Counted from the stretch's first letter, positions 41,701 to 49,878 are shown. The stretch is 64,000 nt of DNA from Gemmatimonadota bacterium (GCA_022825135.1 JAJDYN010000013.1:1-64000), one strand, 5' to 3'. Translations and numbers: made by a program. Notes: a model not told the origin generated them from the sequence alone.

Positions 41701-41826
41701 CTTCAGACCATCCTGGACGACGTCAACGCGGTGTTCCAGGGGGACGTGGCGCGCTTCCGCCAGCGGCTGGAGGCGGTCGGCTTCACGCTTTTTCCGCCGG
41801 AGGGGCCGTTGCGGCTGATGCGGTAG
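38752..41826 (+). CDS. Secreted BNR/sortilin-like beta-propeller protein
   Basis: A 1024-residue exported protein with a signal peptide ending LPAHAQ. It contains a series of Asp-box/BNR turns of the form S-x-D-x-G-x-x-W: KSDDGGHVW, KSGDGGESW, TRDGGETW, TRDGGDTW, RSDDGGRSW, SRDQGASW, TRDGGGSW and SLDRGASWW. These belong to two stacked propellers like the Vps10/sialidase fold, though no sialidase active-site Arg triad is evident. The last 250 residues hold a FlgD-like Ig strand region (VWDLRDETEGGGIEVMPGTYSVRV) and a helical tail. This large family is abundant in Gemmatimonadota and Bacteroidota; function unknown. Confidence 0.88.
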   Translation: MFRMRWINLTFLLATIVSTLPAHAQSVAPEHFSVMQARPIGPAGMSGRVSDVEVVLSNRNVIYVGSASGGVWKSDDGGHVWRPVFDDQPVGSIGAVAVFQPNPEIVWAGTGEGNPRNSAGVGNGIYKSGDGGESWAHMGLEDSGKIHRVLTHPSDPDIVYVAALGPTWRTGGERGVFRTRDGGETWDAVLQSNDRSGAGELIMDPANPDKLFAALWEHQRWPWAFESGGPGSGLHVTRDGGDTWTQLTEDDGLPPGYLGRIGLAIPAEHPSVVYALVEAERSELLRSDDGGRSWRTISDAPGVAPRPFYYADLRAHPSNENRIYSLHGAVTVSEDAGRTFTTVVPSAIIHGDIHELWIDPDDPSRMILGNDGGIAFTYDRGRNWRFVENLPFAQFYHIEVDNEIPFNVYGGLQDNGSWWGPSDVWGGRGVMNAHWHRVVSGDGFVAAPDPSDARYGYSSSQRGNLQRFDRVTGQRKAIRPAHPEGETLRFHWNAAFATDPFDSTTIYIGSQFVHRSRDQGASWEIISGDLTTNDPSKQQAHLSGGLTIDASGAEEHTTLLVIAPSALEEGLIWVGSDDGRVHVTRDGGGSWTSLEANVPGVPEATWIPHIEPGKHDPATAYMVYDDHRRGNWTPYVYRTGDYGASWQPIASDDIFGFVHVIEEDPEEPNLLFVGTEFGLYVSLDRGASWWKHPGVPPTPVRDIVVHPRDGDLALGTHGRAALVVDDVRPLRALAADPAVAARPVEVMPVAPVRQHTQSEGMGLTGYRSVGHTMFIGPRRPYGALIHYWLAPGEMVAGAEVQIADGGGAVVRTLMGTTGPGLNRVVWDLRDETEGGGIEVMPGTYSVRVNAGPGSAAQTLEVLPDHRFPYDPEARAAKIAARKEVAGWITTANEAQDRLERALDGLDVVLATLADDDALSGEGRTVSEVVRGLLELHFTGPECQGGCGGQATVRRVQAAAGPLASSWDAPTPNERQAMNNALTALQTILDDVNAVFQGDVARFRQRLEAVGFTLFPPEGPLRLMR

Positions 41827-41868
41827 CAGAGAGCGGGTCCCACGGAGTTCCACAGGCCCGCGGCGCGG

Positions 41869-42444
41869 TTATCGCGGCACCTTGCCCATCACCCGGCCTC
41901 GGCGGTCCATCTCGAACTCGCAGCAGGCGAGCAGCCGCTGCTTCAGCTTTGCGCGCGCCCGCTGGACGCGCGATTTCATGCCCGAGACGCTGAGCCCGAG
42001 ACGGCGCGCGGCCTCCGCCTGGCTGAGGCCCTGGAACGAGGTGAGGAGGAGGGCCTCCGCCTGTTTCGGCGGCAGATCGAGGATGAATGGCATCAGGCAC
42101 GCCTCGATCCGTCGCCGCTCCGCTTTCCGCTCCTTCGCATCCGGGGTCGGAGCCGGGGATGCAGCTTCGGCCTGAACCTCGGCCAGGCCCCGCGACTCGG
42201 CGGCGCGCCGCCGGTAGTGATCCGTGATGGTGTTGGCGGCGACCCGGTAAGCCCAGGCGAGCGGGTTGCGGGCCTGTTCCAGACGCTCTCTGTTCCGGAG
42301 CAGCCGCAGCAGGATGTCGCCGGTCACGTCGTCGGTCCAGGCGGGGTCGACGCGGCCGGCCACGTAGCCGCGCAGCCGATTCTGGAACTCGCCCCAGCGC
42401 GGCCCTTCATCGCCGGGGCCTGCCGCGCTCGCCCTGCGGTTCAT
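41869..42444 (-). CDS. sigZ: ECF/SigZ-like RNA polymerase sigma factor with C-terminal Cys pair
   Basis: A 191-residue sigma-70 factor. Region 2 covers about 20-85 (FQNRLRGYVAGRV to NPLAWAYRVAANTITDHYRRR) and region 4 about 110-165, with the helix-turn-helix GLSQAEAARRLGLSVSGMKSRVQRARAKL. The end reads LLACCEFEMDRRGRVMGKV. A Cys-Cys followed by x-F/Y-E-x-D-x-x-G is what I recall from SigZ-group sigma factors, and here Cys174/175 could bind a metal or metalloid. The ATG at 42444 was chosen because the longer frame adds only a basic low-complexity stretch. It lies 31 bp downstream of the ArsI/CadI gene, probably one transcript. Confidence 0.85.
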   Translation of the reverse strand: MNRRASAAGPGDEGPRWGEFQNRLRGYVAGRVDPAWTDDVTGDILLRLLRNRERLEQARNPLAWAYRVAANTITDHYRRRAAESRGLAEVQAEAASPAPTPDAKERKAERRRIEACLMPFILDLPPKQAEALLLTSFQGLSQAEAARRLGLSVSGMKSRVQRARAKLKQRLLACCEFEMDRRGRVMGKVPR

Positions 42445-42475
42445 GCCGTGGGATCGGCCGCCCGGCCGCCGGCCG

Positions 42476-42946
42476 TCAGACGTCACAGCACGCCGGCGCG
42501 GAGACTGCGGCCGAGGCGCCGGTTGCGGCGATGATCGCCTCCGCCGCCGGCCCGTCGCAGCAGGCCTGGGCCGAGACGACTTCCGGGGCATCGTCGGTGA
42601 TCACGTACCACTCCCAGCGCAGTCCCTGAGGTTCGTCGGACCAGACCTTGGTCTGCTCGGCGTGACAGCAGACCGCCTGTTCCTCGGTCTCGGTGAGGAT
42701 GTCGGCCGCTGCCAGGCGGGCACCCGCCTCCCGCACATGAGCGGCGTCGAACACCTCGACGCCGAGGTGGTTGATGCGCTCCGGCGCGTCGGGGTTCTCG
42801 AAGAGCACGAGCTTCAGCGGCGGTTCGTCGAGGGCGAAGTTGGCGTATCCCGGGCGGCGTTTGTGGGGCGCCGCGCCGAAGAGCCTGCCGTAGTAGTCGA
42901 CGGCTTCGTCGATGTCGCGCACGTTGAGGGCGAGCTGGATTCGCAT
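42476..42946 (-). CDS. arsI: ArsI/CadI family metalloenzyme (organoarsenical C-As lyase-like)
   Basis: A 156-residue vicinal-oxygen-chelate protein. It opens RIQLALNVRDIDEAVDYYGRLF, as do CadI proteins, and has His60 in NHLGVEV and Glu112 in RWEWYVI as likely iron ligands. The vicinal Cys93-Cys94-His95 in EQAVCCHAEQTKVW is the site that in ArsI binds trivalent organoarsenicals before the C-As bond is broken. Two further Cys pairs (129/130 and 153/154) end the protein. The family confers resistance to methylarsenite or responds to cadmium. A GGGAGAA Shine-Dalgarno precedes the ATG. Its neighbours are the SigZ-like factor (same strand) and an MFS carrier (divergent). Confidence 0.87.
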   Translation of the reverse strand: MRIQLALNVRDIDEAVDYYGRLFGAAPHKRRPGYANFALDEPPLKLVLFENPDAPERINHLGVEVFDAAHVREAGARLAAADILTETEEQAVCCHAEQTKVWSDEPQGLRWEWYVITDDAPEVVSAQACCDGPAAEAIIAATGASAAVSAPACCDV

Positions 42947-43212
42947 GGTGTGTTCTCCCTGGAGTCGTGTCGGCCGTGGCGCCGCGCGGTGCCGCGCCCA
43001 TGCGCCGGTTGGCTTCTGACTGAATAGACGCACGAGCCGCCGAAAGGACGCAACCGGCCGGCGAAAAACCCGGTGGCCGACGCCCGGCGACCGACACTCC
43101 GTGGCAGAGGGCGGCGCATCGCGGTAGGCTTGGGGGTCTTCAGAGAGCCTGGAGGCGGGATCGGCGCACCCGGTCCCCGGATTCCTCGCCAGATCTGCGC
43201 AGGCGACTCCGC

Positions 43213-44433
43213 ATGGCCCCAATCTCCCGCCGCGCCTGGAACACCCTCGCCCTGCTGGCGGTGGCCGAACTCATGGGGATGTCGCTCTGGTTCACCGCCA
43301 GCGCACTGTCGCCGGAGCTGGCTGCGCAGTGGGGGCTGAGCGAGGCGCAGGCGGGGTGGCTAACCACGGTCGTGCAGTTGGGGTTCGTGGCGGGGACGGC
43401 GGTCGCAGCGTTCCTCAACCTGGCGGACATCTTTCCTGCGGCGCGCTACTTCTGCGTCTCGGCCCTGCTGGGGGCGTGTGTCAACGCGGCGGTGCTGGTC
43501 GCCCCGGACTACGGCTCGGCGCTGGTCCTGCGCTTCCTCACGGGCTTTTTCCTGGCCGGGGTCTATCCGCCCGCGATGAAGATGATCGCGACCTGGTTCC
43601 GGGACGCGCGCGGCTTCGCCATCGGCACGATCGTGGGGGCGCTCACGGTGGGGAAGGCCGTTCCCTACCTGCTGACGTCGGTCGAGGGCGGGGGCGCGGC
43701 GCTGGTGCTCGCGGGCGCGTCGCTGGCGTGCGCGGCGAGCGGACTGCTGGTGCTGGCGACGTATCGCGACGGGCCCTATGGCTTCGAGCGCCGTCCCTTC
43801 TCCTGGCGGCTCGCGGGGACGGTCGTGCGCCACCGCGAGACCCGGCTCGCCATCGCGGGCTACCTGGGGCACATGTGGGAGCTCTACCCGATGTGGGCGA
43901 TGATCACGCTCTTCTTCGGGGATTACTTCGCGGGCAGTGCAGCCGCCCCGGACGCCGGTGGACTCTCCGCCGCGGCCCTGGCGGGAGTTGCCGGGTTCGG
44001 CGCGATCGCCATCGGCGGGGCGGGCGCGGTGTTGGCGGGCACCTGGGCCGACCGCCTCGGCCGCGAGCGCGTCACGATCTGGTCGATGGCGGTGAGCGGA
44101 GCCTGCGCCGCCGTTATGGGATGGCTGCTCGCCGCTCCGCCCTGGCTGGTGGTGGCGGTCGCGGGGTTGTGGGGGTTCGCGGTGGTCGCCGACAGTGCAC
44201 AATTCAGCGCGGTGGTCACCGAGGTGGCGCCCAGGCACGCGGTCGGCACCGCCCTGACCCTGCAGACCTCGCTCGGCTTCCTGCTCACCGCCGCCACGAT
44301 CTGGATGACCGTCGAACTCGAGATCCGCTATGGTTGGGGCGTCGCCTTCGGCGTCCTGGCGCTGGGCCCGTGGGCGGGTATCGTGGCGATGCGGCGGCTG
44401 CAACGACTGCGCGCGGATGCGACGCGACGGTGA
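43213..44433 (+). CDS. MFS transporter
   Basis: A 406-residue membrane carrier with about 12 helices. The first helix carries LAVAELMGMSLWFTASALSPEL; the loop between helices 2 and 3 is short, and FLTGFFLAGVYPPAMKMIATWF fits helix 4-5 of the nitrate/cyanate-like MFS group. The second half repeats with a GTWADRLGRERV loop, the D-R-x-G-R-x-R motif. The substrate is not identifiable. It is divergent from the ArsI/CadI gene with about 270 bp between, so a link to metalloid export is possible but unproven. Confidence 0.85.
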   Translation: MAPISRRAWNTLALLAVAELMGMSLWFTASALSPELAAQWGLSEAQAGWLTTVVQLGFVAGTAVAAFLNLADIFPAARYFCVSALLGACVNAAVLVAPDYGSALVLRFLTGFFLAGVYPPAMKMIATWFRDARGFAIGTIVGALTVGKAVPYLLTSVEGGGAALVLAGASLACAASGLLVLATYRDGPYGFERRPFSWRLAGTVVRHRETRLAIAGYLGHMWELYPMWAMITLFFGDYFAGSAAAPDAGGLSAAALAGVAGFGAIAIGGAGAVLAGTWADRLGRERVTIWSMAVSGACAAVMGWLLAAPPWLVVAVAGLWGFAVVADSAQFSAVVTEVAPRHAVGTALTLQTSLGFLLTAATIWMTVELEIRYGWGVAFGVLALGPWAGIVAMRRLQRLRADATRR

Positions 44434-44498
44434 ACGCGCCCCTCGGTCACCTCGGCGCACCTGCACAGCCTCATCATCATTTGCACACGGACAACCCA

Positions 44499-44927
44499 AT
44501 GAAGAATCCTCCCGAAGGCTGGCCCAGAATCACGCCCGCCGTGTTCTACGATGACGCCGCAGCCGCGATCGACTGGCTGACCCGCGCCTTCGGATTAACG
44601 GTTCGCGTGCGCGTCGAGAACGAGGAAGGACAGATCGTCCACTCGCAGCTCGCCATGAACGGCGGCCTCATCATGGTCGGGCAGGCGGGCCTGACGCCCG
44701 GCCGCACGTATCCCCGGTCTCCGCAGGCCGCCGCGGGAGCCAACACGCAGGCGCTGTGCGTCTTTGTGGACGATGTCGACGCCCACTGCGAGCACGCTCG
44801 CGCGGCCGGCGCCGCGATCACGACCGAGCCGGCGACCCAGGACTACGGCGAGGGATACTGGACGGAACGCACCTACGAAGCCCGCGACCCCGAGGGACAT
44901 CACTGGTGGTTCCTGCAGCGGCTTTGA
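44499..44927 (+). CDS. VOC family protein (glyoxalase/bleomycin-resistance-like)
   Basis: A 142-residue protein with the paired beta-alpha-beta modules of the vicinal-oxygen-chelate fold: TPAVFYDDAAAAIDWLTRAFGL, then IVHSQLAMNGGLIMVGQ, QALCVFVDDVDAHCEHARAAGA, and the closing RTYEARDPEGHHWWFLQRL. This is the PhnB/YkcA-like subtype (AIDWLTRAFG), often annotated glyoxalase without proof. Candidate metal ligands are His in IVHSQ and Glu in YEARDPEGH. It follows the MFS gene by 65 bp on the same strand and may be cotranscribed. Confidence 0.85.
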   Translation: MKNPPEGWPRITPAVFYDDAAAAIDWLTRAFGLTVRVRVENEEGQIVHSQLAMNGGLIMVGQAGLTPGRTYPRSPQAAAGANTQALCVFVDDVDAHCEHARAAGAAITTEPATQDYGEGYWTERTYEARDPEGHHWWFLQRL

Positions 44928-44941
44928 GAGCCGAGCCTCCG

Positions 44942-45030
44942 CGACATCTCCCCCGCAGCTGCGACGCTGTCTCCCCCGCAGCCGCGACGCTGTCTCCCCC
45001 GCAGCCGCAGCGCTGTCTCCCCCGCGACCG
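44942..45030. repeat. 23-bp tandem repeat, four copies
   Basis: A unit beginning CGACGCTGTCTCCCCC and ending GCAGCCG repeats at 44962-44984 and 44985-45007 exactly, with diverged copies before (44942-44961) and after (45008-45030). It fills the whole gap between the VOC gene and the stop of the convergent HNH gene. Confidence 0.85.
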
Positions 45031-46533
45031 CTACAACGTATCCTCCACGGTCACTCGCGCCCGCGCCTCGATCGCCCAGGGAACATCTGAATCCCGATAC
45101 AGGGCGGCTCCGTTGGAGAGAGCCGCCGAGCAAGCCGCCGAGGGAGTCGCCCGAGTGCGGGCAAGCGGCGCCTGAGCGCCGGCACGCATTATCGGCGCGG
45201 GTGCGTCCGGGACATCGGCCAGCGCCCGCCCCTTGCGCGTGAAGAACAACGCCAGACCGGCGCGGTCCGTGCATACCCTGACCCGCCCCTCGTGCACGGC
45301 TCTGTGATGGCGCCGGCACAGGAGCAGCAGGTTGCTCAGGCTCGTCTCGCCCCCGTCGGCCCAGTGCCTGACGTGATGGGCTTCGGTGAAGCGGCTGGCG
45401 CACCCCGGGAATCGGCATCCACGGTCACGCTCCTCCAGAGCCCGGCGGATGTGCGGCGGGACCGTGCGCGTCCTTCGGCCGACGCTCAGCACCGGTCCGC
45501 TGGCGGCTGCGGCCGGCATCATTTCAGCCTGGTCGTGCATCGTCCCCGCCACGCCGTGCACCATTTCAACTGTTGCCGCATCGCACGCCATGCGCCTCGA
45601 AGTTTCCGCGGCAACGCGCACGCCGTCCAGATCCGAGCGACCGGGCTCCCCCTGTTCGGCCAGTGTGGCAGCCTCGGTATGGATCACGACCTGATATCGC
45701 TCCGCGCGCGTACCCGATTCGTCCGTGCCATCTTCGGAGTCCTCGCCGAACCCCGCCGCCAGCGCCCGCTCGGCCACGAGCCCGATGGCATCCGCCCATC
45801 GCTGCGTGGGCTTGGGAGTCCTCTCCCGAATCCCCGCTTCCCCGTGGGCCCCTCTTTCTTCGGATTTATCCTGCCCCACATCTTTTCCGCCGGTTTTCTC
45901 TCGCCGATACAATGCATCCGCCGCGGCTTCAATGGCCCGCATCAGCATCGCCCCAACCTCCGGCTCGAGCCGACCCCTGACGGCGTACATCCCGTCCCCG
46001 TCCACGAAGACCGAAAGGGCCCGGTTGCGGTGCCGCACCTGTTCCGCCGTCAATTCTCCCTCGCGCGACAGCTGCTTCCACATTCGCACCCTCTGCTCCA
46101 GCCGGGCCGCCGACGCCGCCCGCGCAAACTCCAGAAGCGTCTCTTCGCTCTCCGGGGTGGCCACGCGCGTGATCGCGCGGACCTTCGCATAGGAGAGCTG
46201 GCCGGTCCTGAGGGCTTCAGAGGTTCGCGGCAAACTCTCCAGCGCCCGCGCGGCCCGAACCCGTTCGCGCGCCGGCCCGATCTTGATGCCGGTCCGCCAC
46301 GCGAGCCACTCGGCGCAGGACGAGAACTCGTCCTTCCATCCGCCCCGGCGGTCGAAGTCCGCGAGTAGCGCCATCATCCTGCCCTCGGCTGCATTGATGC
46401 GGGATGCAAGGTCCGCAATTCGCTCACCCAGTTGGCGGAGTTCGTCGTCTTTATGAGATGGACTTTCGGTTTCGGCAGCCACTCTACGTTCACGCCCGTC
46501 TTCCTCGCGGCCTGTCGCGGCAATAATCATCAT
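45031..46533 (-). CDS. HNH endonuclease with DUF222 domain
   Basis: A 500-residue protein. The N-terminal half (about 25-330) is the helical DUF222 region (LRQLGERIADLASRINAAEGRMMALLADFDRRGGW, CAEWLAWRTGIKIGPARERVRAARAL). Near residues 370-415 is the HNH nuclease motif: CRFPGCASRFTEAHHVRHW, then GGETSLSNLLLLCRRHHRAVHEG, with a zinc-binding Cys pair. The remaining 80 residues are poorly conserved. Such proteins are often multicopy in actinobacterial and soil genomes and are linked to mobile or repeat regions. The ATG at 46533 has a CAGGAG Shine-Dalgarno. Both ends of the gene are bordered by tandem repeats. Confidence 0.9.
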   Translation of the reverse strand: MMIIAATGREEDGRERRVAAETESPSHKDDELRQLGERIADLASRINAAEGRMMALLADFDRRGGWKDEFSSCAEWLAWRTGIKIGPARERVRAARALESLPRTSEALRTGQLSYAKVRAITRVATPESEETLLEFARAASAARLEQRVRMWKQLSREGELTAEQVRHRNRALSVFVDGDGMYAVRGRLEPEVGAMLMRAIEAAADALYRREKTGGKDVGQDKSEERGAHGEAGIRERTPKPTQRWADAIGLVAERALAAGFGEDSEDGTDESGTRAERYQVVIHTEAATLAEQGEPGRSDLDGVRVAAETSRRMACDAATVEMVHGVAGTMHDQAEMMPAAAASGPVLSVGRRTRTVPPHIRRALEERDRGCRFPGCASRFTEAHHVRHWADGGETSLSNLLLLCRRHHRAVHEGRVRVCTDRAGLALFFTRKGRALADVPDAPAPIMRAGAQAPLARTRATPSAACSAALSNGAALYRDSDVPWAIEARARVTVEDTL

Positions 46534-47287
46534 AATCACTCCTGGAACCATGGGATACCCTGTTCGCACGATTAAATATAACGGCAGCGTATTCGACTCT
46601 CTAAAATGCCCCAGGAGGCGAAATGTCAGAGCTGCAGATCATTCAGCGAGGAGAATGCTGACAAACGCTTTCGAAGGGCTTCCCAGGCGCGCCGGAATAC
46701 CTTTCCACTACAGATCCCGGGTTCTATCGAAGCGTGGTTCCGAAATCCGTCAATGGCAGAATGGGACTATCAGATGTAAACCTGGGACCTCCCGGCCCTG
46801 CTCCATTGCAGTGTGAGCGGTGCATTCGTGGCAAGAGCCGGAGGCGCCGGTGCGAGAGTCCTTCCTCGAACTCGCATTCGGCTCCATGCCGATCAAGCAC
46901 CGGTGGGCCTGGCAAGCGGTCGAGGGTCAGATCGGGCACGCGATCGAGGGTCGGGATCGGGAGCGCGATCGAGGGTCGGATCGGAGGGGAGATCAAGGGT
47001 CACAACGTTCCCGCGGAAACTTCCCCGGCGTCTCGACCATGCAGTCGGTGAGCAGCCGCCTGCCACGGCATCGCGTGTTCATGGGTCAGGCACTTCCCGC
47101 AGGTCCCGTTTTCGGACCAGGTCGAGGGGCTTGCCGCAAACCCGGTTCAGCGACCGGGCGCTGCCGAGCAGTCACGCATTACCAAGCAAGCGCCGACTCC
47201 ACGCCCCACTGGGGAATCAGGGTGATGATGGACGTTCCGGGCCGATCCGTTCGGGGCGTAAGCGAGCGCGCTCTCCCTCGCCCGTCC
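46534..47287. other. 754-bp region without a convincing gene
   Basis: Upstream DNA of the HNH gene. The first 220 bp are clearly less GC-rich than the surroundings; TATATT (minus strand, 46580-46575) could be the -10 of the HNH gene. Farther on is the 24-bp repeat at 46917-47003. Long open frames exist but show only Arg/Gly/Ser-rich shadow composition, and none has a believable start. Confidence 0.5.
46917..47003. repeat. Degenerate ~24-bp tandem repeat (GATCGAGGGTC core)
   Basis: About 3.5 copies of a unit containing CGATCGAGGGTCGG and ATCGGG at 46917, 46941, 46966 and 46990 (24-25 bp period, point differences between copies). It lies in the non-coding stretch upstream of the HNH gene. Confidence 0.7.
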
Positions 47288-49003
47288 TCACTCCACCGCC
47301 ACCCCTCCCGGCGCCACCCGCTTCTCGGCGAGGCCGAGGGCCCCGTCGACCAGCAGTGCCAGCGCTGCGGCCGGGATCGCCCCCGACAGGATCATGCGTG
47401 TGTCCGAGAGAGCCAGCCCGGCCACGATCGGGTCGCCCAGTCCGCCGGCGCCGATGAATGCGGCGATGGTGGCGGTGCCGACGTTGATCACGGCCGCGGT
47501 CCGCAGCCCTGCCATGATCACCGGAGCCGCAAGCGGAAGGCGCACGTGCCTGAGCAGCTGCGCGGGAGTCATGCCCAGGGCCCGCGCCGCGTCGACGGCG
47601 GCCGGGTTGGCGTCGCGCACGCCCGTATAGGTGTTGCGCAGGATCGGGAAGAGGGAATACAGGAAGAGGGCGAACACGGCCGGCACGACTCCGATCCCGA
47701 GCGCGGGGATCATGAAGGCGAGCAGCGCGAGGCTGGGGATGGTCTGTACCAGGCCGATGCCGCGGATCACGCCTTCCGCTCCTCCCGCGACGCGCACCAG
47801 CATCAACCCCACGGGAACGGCGAGCAGCGCGGCGGCCCCGAGGGAGATGATCACCAATACGATGTGCCGGCGCGCATGGCCCAGGATGTCCGTGCGATTC
47901 TGCCACATGTACGACGCGAAGCCGACGACCGGGCTTTGGGCGGACGCTGCGGCCGCGCCTGATCCCCGCTCCGACTCTCGAGCCGGGACTGATTCCGCGC
48001 GGTCCGGTTCCACCGTCTCTCCCCCATCGGAGACGACGAGCCCCAGTTCCACCAGGGCATCGCGAGCGATGTCGGTCACCGGATCGCCGTCCGATTCGGC
48101 GCGGCGGTTCCACTCCCGCACGCGTTCTTCGTCAAGCAGCCCCGACAGCTCGCTCAGCGCGGCGATCGCGTCCGGTCGTCGGCGCCAGAAATCCCCGTTG
48201 ACGAGCCCGGCGGCCTCGTAGGGCGGGAAGAAACTGCGGTTATCCTCGAGCACTACCAAATCGTAGCGCGCGATCAGCCCATCCGTGGAATACCCGTCGA
48301 TGACGTCGACGCCGGATTCGACCAGCGCCTCGTACTTGACCGCCTGCAGCAGCGGCAGGACTTCGGCCGCCTCGAAGCCATAGGCGGCGCGCAGTCCCGG
48401 AAGCCCATCCGAGCGCCCGATGAAGTCCGGTGTGAAGCCCGCCCTGAGCCCGCCGGCCTCGCGCGCCAGATCGCTCAGCGTCGCGAGCCCCAGCTCCTCC
48501 GCGGTCTCGCGGCGGACAGCGATGGCATAGGTGTTTTCGAACCCGAGCGGCGCGAGCCAGCGCGCGTCCCATCGCTCGCGAAAGGTCCCCGCCACATGGC
48601 GATAGACGGCCTCGGCATCGGCCTGCATTTCCTCTCCGAGGATGGCCGCGAGTGCGGTGCCCGTGTACTCGGGATAGACGTCGATGGCGCCTTCGCGCAG
48701 CGCACCAAAGGCGATTTCGGTGGCTCCGAGGCCAAAGCGCCGGTCGACGGCGATGCCGCGCGCTTCGAGGAGCTGCGCGAAGATCTCGGCCAGAACGTAG
48801 GACTCCGCGAAGGGCTTGGAGGCGATGATGACGGGGGCGCGGCTGTCCTGGGTGGGCTGGATCGCCCGGAGGGACGACGTCGGCAGGCCGTGGGATGACC
48901 CGGGCAGGCCGTGGGATGACCCGGGCCTCGCCGTCGAGGCCCCCCCGACGGCGGTGACCGCGGCGACGGCAGCCACCAGCAGCAGCGCCCGTCCCGTTCT
49001 CAC
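47288..49003 (-). CDS. Betaine-type ABC importer, substrate-binding protein fused to permease (EgtU/OpuC-like, reversed order)
   Basis: A 571-residue fusion. After a signal peptide (GRALLLVAAVAAVTAVGGA) and a linker, residues about 55-325 form a type II binding protein of the glycine-betaine/choline group: VIIASKPFAESYVLAEIFAQLLE, GATEIAFGALREGAIDVYPEYTGTAL, DVIDGYSTDGLIARYDLVVLED. A spacer (about 330-365) leads to a permease (370-565) with the EAA loop GMTPAQLLRHVRLPLAAPVIMAG. In ProWX- and EgtU-type fusions the permease comes first; here it is last. The GTG start overlaps the ATPase stop. Divergently placed egtB-egtD suggest ergothioneine or hercynine as ligand; glycine betaine is the alternative. 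Confidence 0.88.
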   Translation of the reverse strand: MRTGRALLLVAAVAAVTAVGGASTARPGSSHGLPGSSHGLPTSSLRAIQPTQDSRAPVIIASKPFAESYVLAEIFAQLLEARGIAVDRRFGLGATEIAFGALREGAIDVYPEYTGTALAAILGEEMQADAEAVYRHVAGTFRERWDARWLAPLGFENTYAIAVRRETAEELGLATLSDLAREAGGLRAGFTPDFIGRSDGLPGLRAAYGFEAAEVLPLLQAVKYEALVESGVDVIDGYSTDGLIARYDLVVLEDNRSFFPPYEAAGLVNGDFWRRRPDAIAALSELSGLLDEERVREWNRRAESDGDPVTDIARDALVELGLVVSDGGETVEPDRAESVPARESERGSGAAAASAQSPVVGFASYMWQNRTDILGHARRHIVLVIISLGAAALLAVPVGLMLVRVAGGAEGVIRGIGLVQTIPSLALLAFMIPALGIGVVPAVFALFLYSLFPILRNTYTGVRDANPAAVDAARALGMTPAQLLRHVRLPLAAPVIMAGLRTAAVINVGTATIAAFIGAGGLGDPIVAGLALSDTRMILSGAIPAAALALLVDGALGLAEKRVAPGGVAVE

Positions 49004-49773
49004 CCGACCCCCGCCCGCGCGAGCAGCTCTTCCACGTAGTCATGCGCCGGCGCGTTCAACAGCTCCTCCGGCCGGCCGACCTGCATGAGCGCGCCGCCCT
49101 TCATGACCGCGATTTCATCCGCCAGCTCGACGGCCTCGTGGAGGTCGTGGGTTACCAGCAGGGCCGTCACTCCCATCTCCGCGCGCAGTTGGCGGAAGTT
49201 CCGTCGCAGCTCGCTGCGGGTGATGGCGTCCAGGGCGCCGAAAGGCTCGTCCAGCAGGATGATCTCCGGGCTTCCGGCCAGCGCCCGCGCGATGGCCACG
49301 CGCTGGCGCTGACCTCCCGAAAGGTCCCGCGGCCAGCGGTCGCCGAAGCGTGCCGGGGGCAGCCCCACCCGGTCCAGCGCTCCGCGGGCCCGCTCTTCGG
49401 CATCCGCTTCGCCCCTCAGCCACGGCACCAGCCCCACGTTGCGAAGCACCGGCCAGTGCGGGAGCAGCCCGCCCTCCTGCTGCACGTAGCCGATGCCGCG
49501 TCGAAGCACCACGGGATCGAACGACTCGACGGGTCGGCCGCCGACATCCACGGAGCCGGCGTCGGGCCTGACCATGGCGTTGAAGCAGCGGAGCAGCGTT
49601 GTCTTCCCGGACCCGCTCTCGCCCACCAGCGCCACGCACGAGCCCCGCGCCACCTCGAGCGAAACCCGGTCGAGCGCGGTGGTGGCGCCATATCGCTTGA
49701 CGGCTTCGTGAGCGCGCAGGGCCGGATCCGATTGCGTGGTCAAGCGCCGTTTCCCGCAGGTTCCGGGTCGCAT
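49000..49773 (-). CDS. ABC importer ATPase, ProV/OpuCA/EgtV-like
   Basis: A 257-residue ATPase with Walker A GESGSGKTT, Q-loop GYVQQEGGLLPHWPVLRNV, signature LSGGQRQRVAIARAL, Walker B IILLDEPFGALD and THDLHEAVELADEIAVM. The FGALDAITR stretch is typical of the osmoprotectant group. There is no C-terminal CBS pair, so the osmolarity sensor of OpuA/ProV is absent, which fits a non-osmotic substrate. It is the first gene of the transporter operon, and its stop overlaps the fusion gene's GTG. A TTG at 49743 is a possible later start. Confidence 0.9.
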   Translation of the reverse strand: MRPGTCGKRRLTTQSDPALRAHEAVKRYGATTALDRVSLEVARGSCVALVGESGSGKTTLLRCFNAMVRPDAGSVDVGGRPVESFDPVVLRRGIGYVQQEGGLLPHWPVLRNVGLVPWLRGEADAEERARGALDRVGLPPARFGDRWPRDLSGGQRQRVAIARALAGSPEIILLDEPFGALDAITRSELRRNFRQLRAEMGVTALLVTHDLHEAVELADEIAVMKGGALMQVGRPEELLNAPAHDYVEELLARAGVG

Positions 49774-49878
49774 CCGGCATCAACTTGCGTTCGCGCCCGG
49801 CAACCGCACCTTATGGTGCGGCGCGGTCCCGGCTTACGTGAGCGACGTCTCAACCGCGGGATCGAAGGGGTTGAATTC

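Noticed and set aside
44942..45030. CRISPR array
   Set aside because: Copies are contiguous without spacers and only 23 bp long; a plain tandem repeat. The same holds for 46917-47003 and 49879-49950, and no cas genes are present.
46820..47962. 380-codon open frame upstream of and into the transporter gene
   Set aside because: Its first part translates the tandem repeat and its second part is antisense to the permease; no start signal or family.
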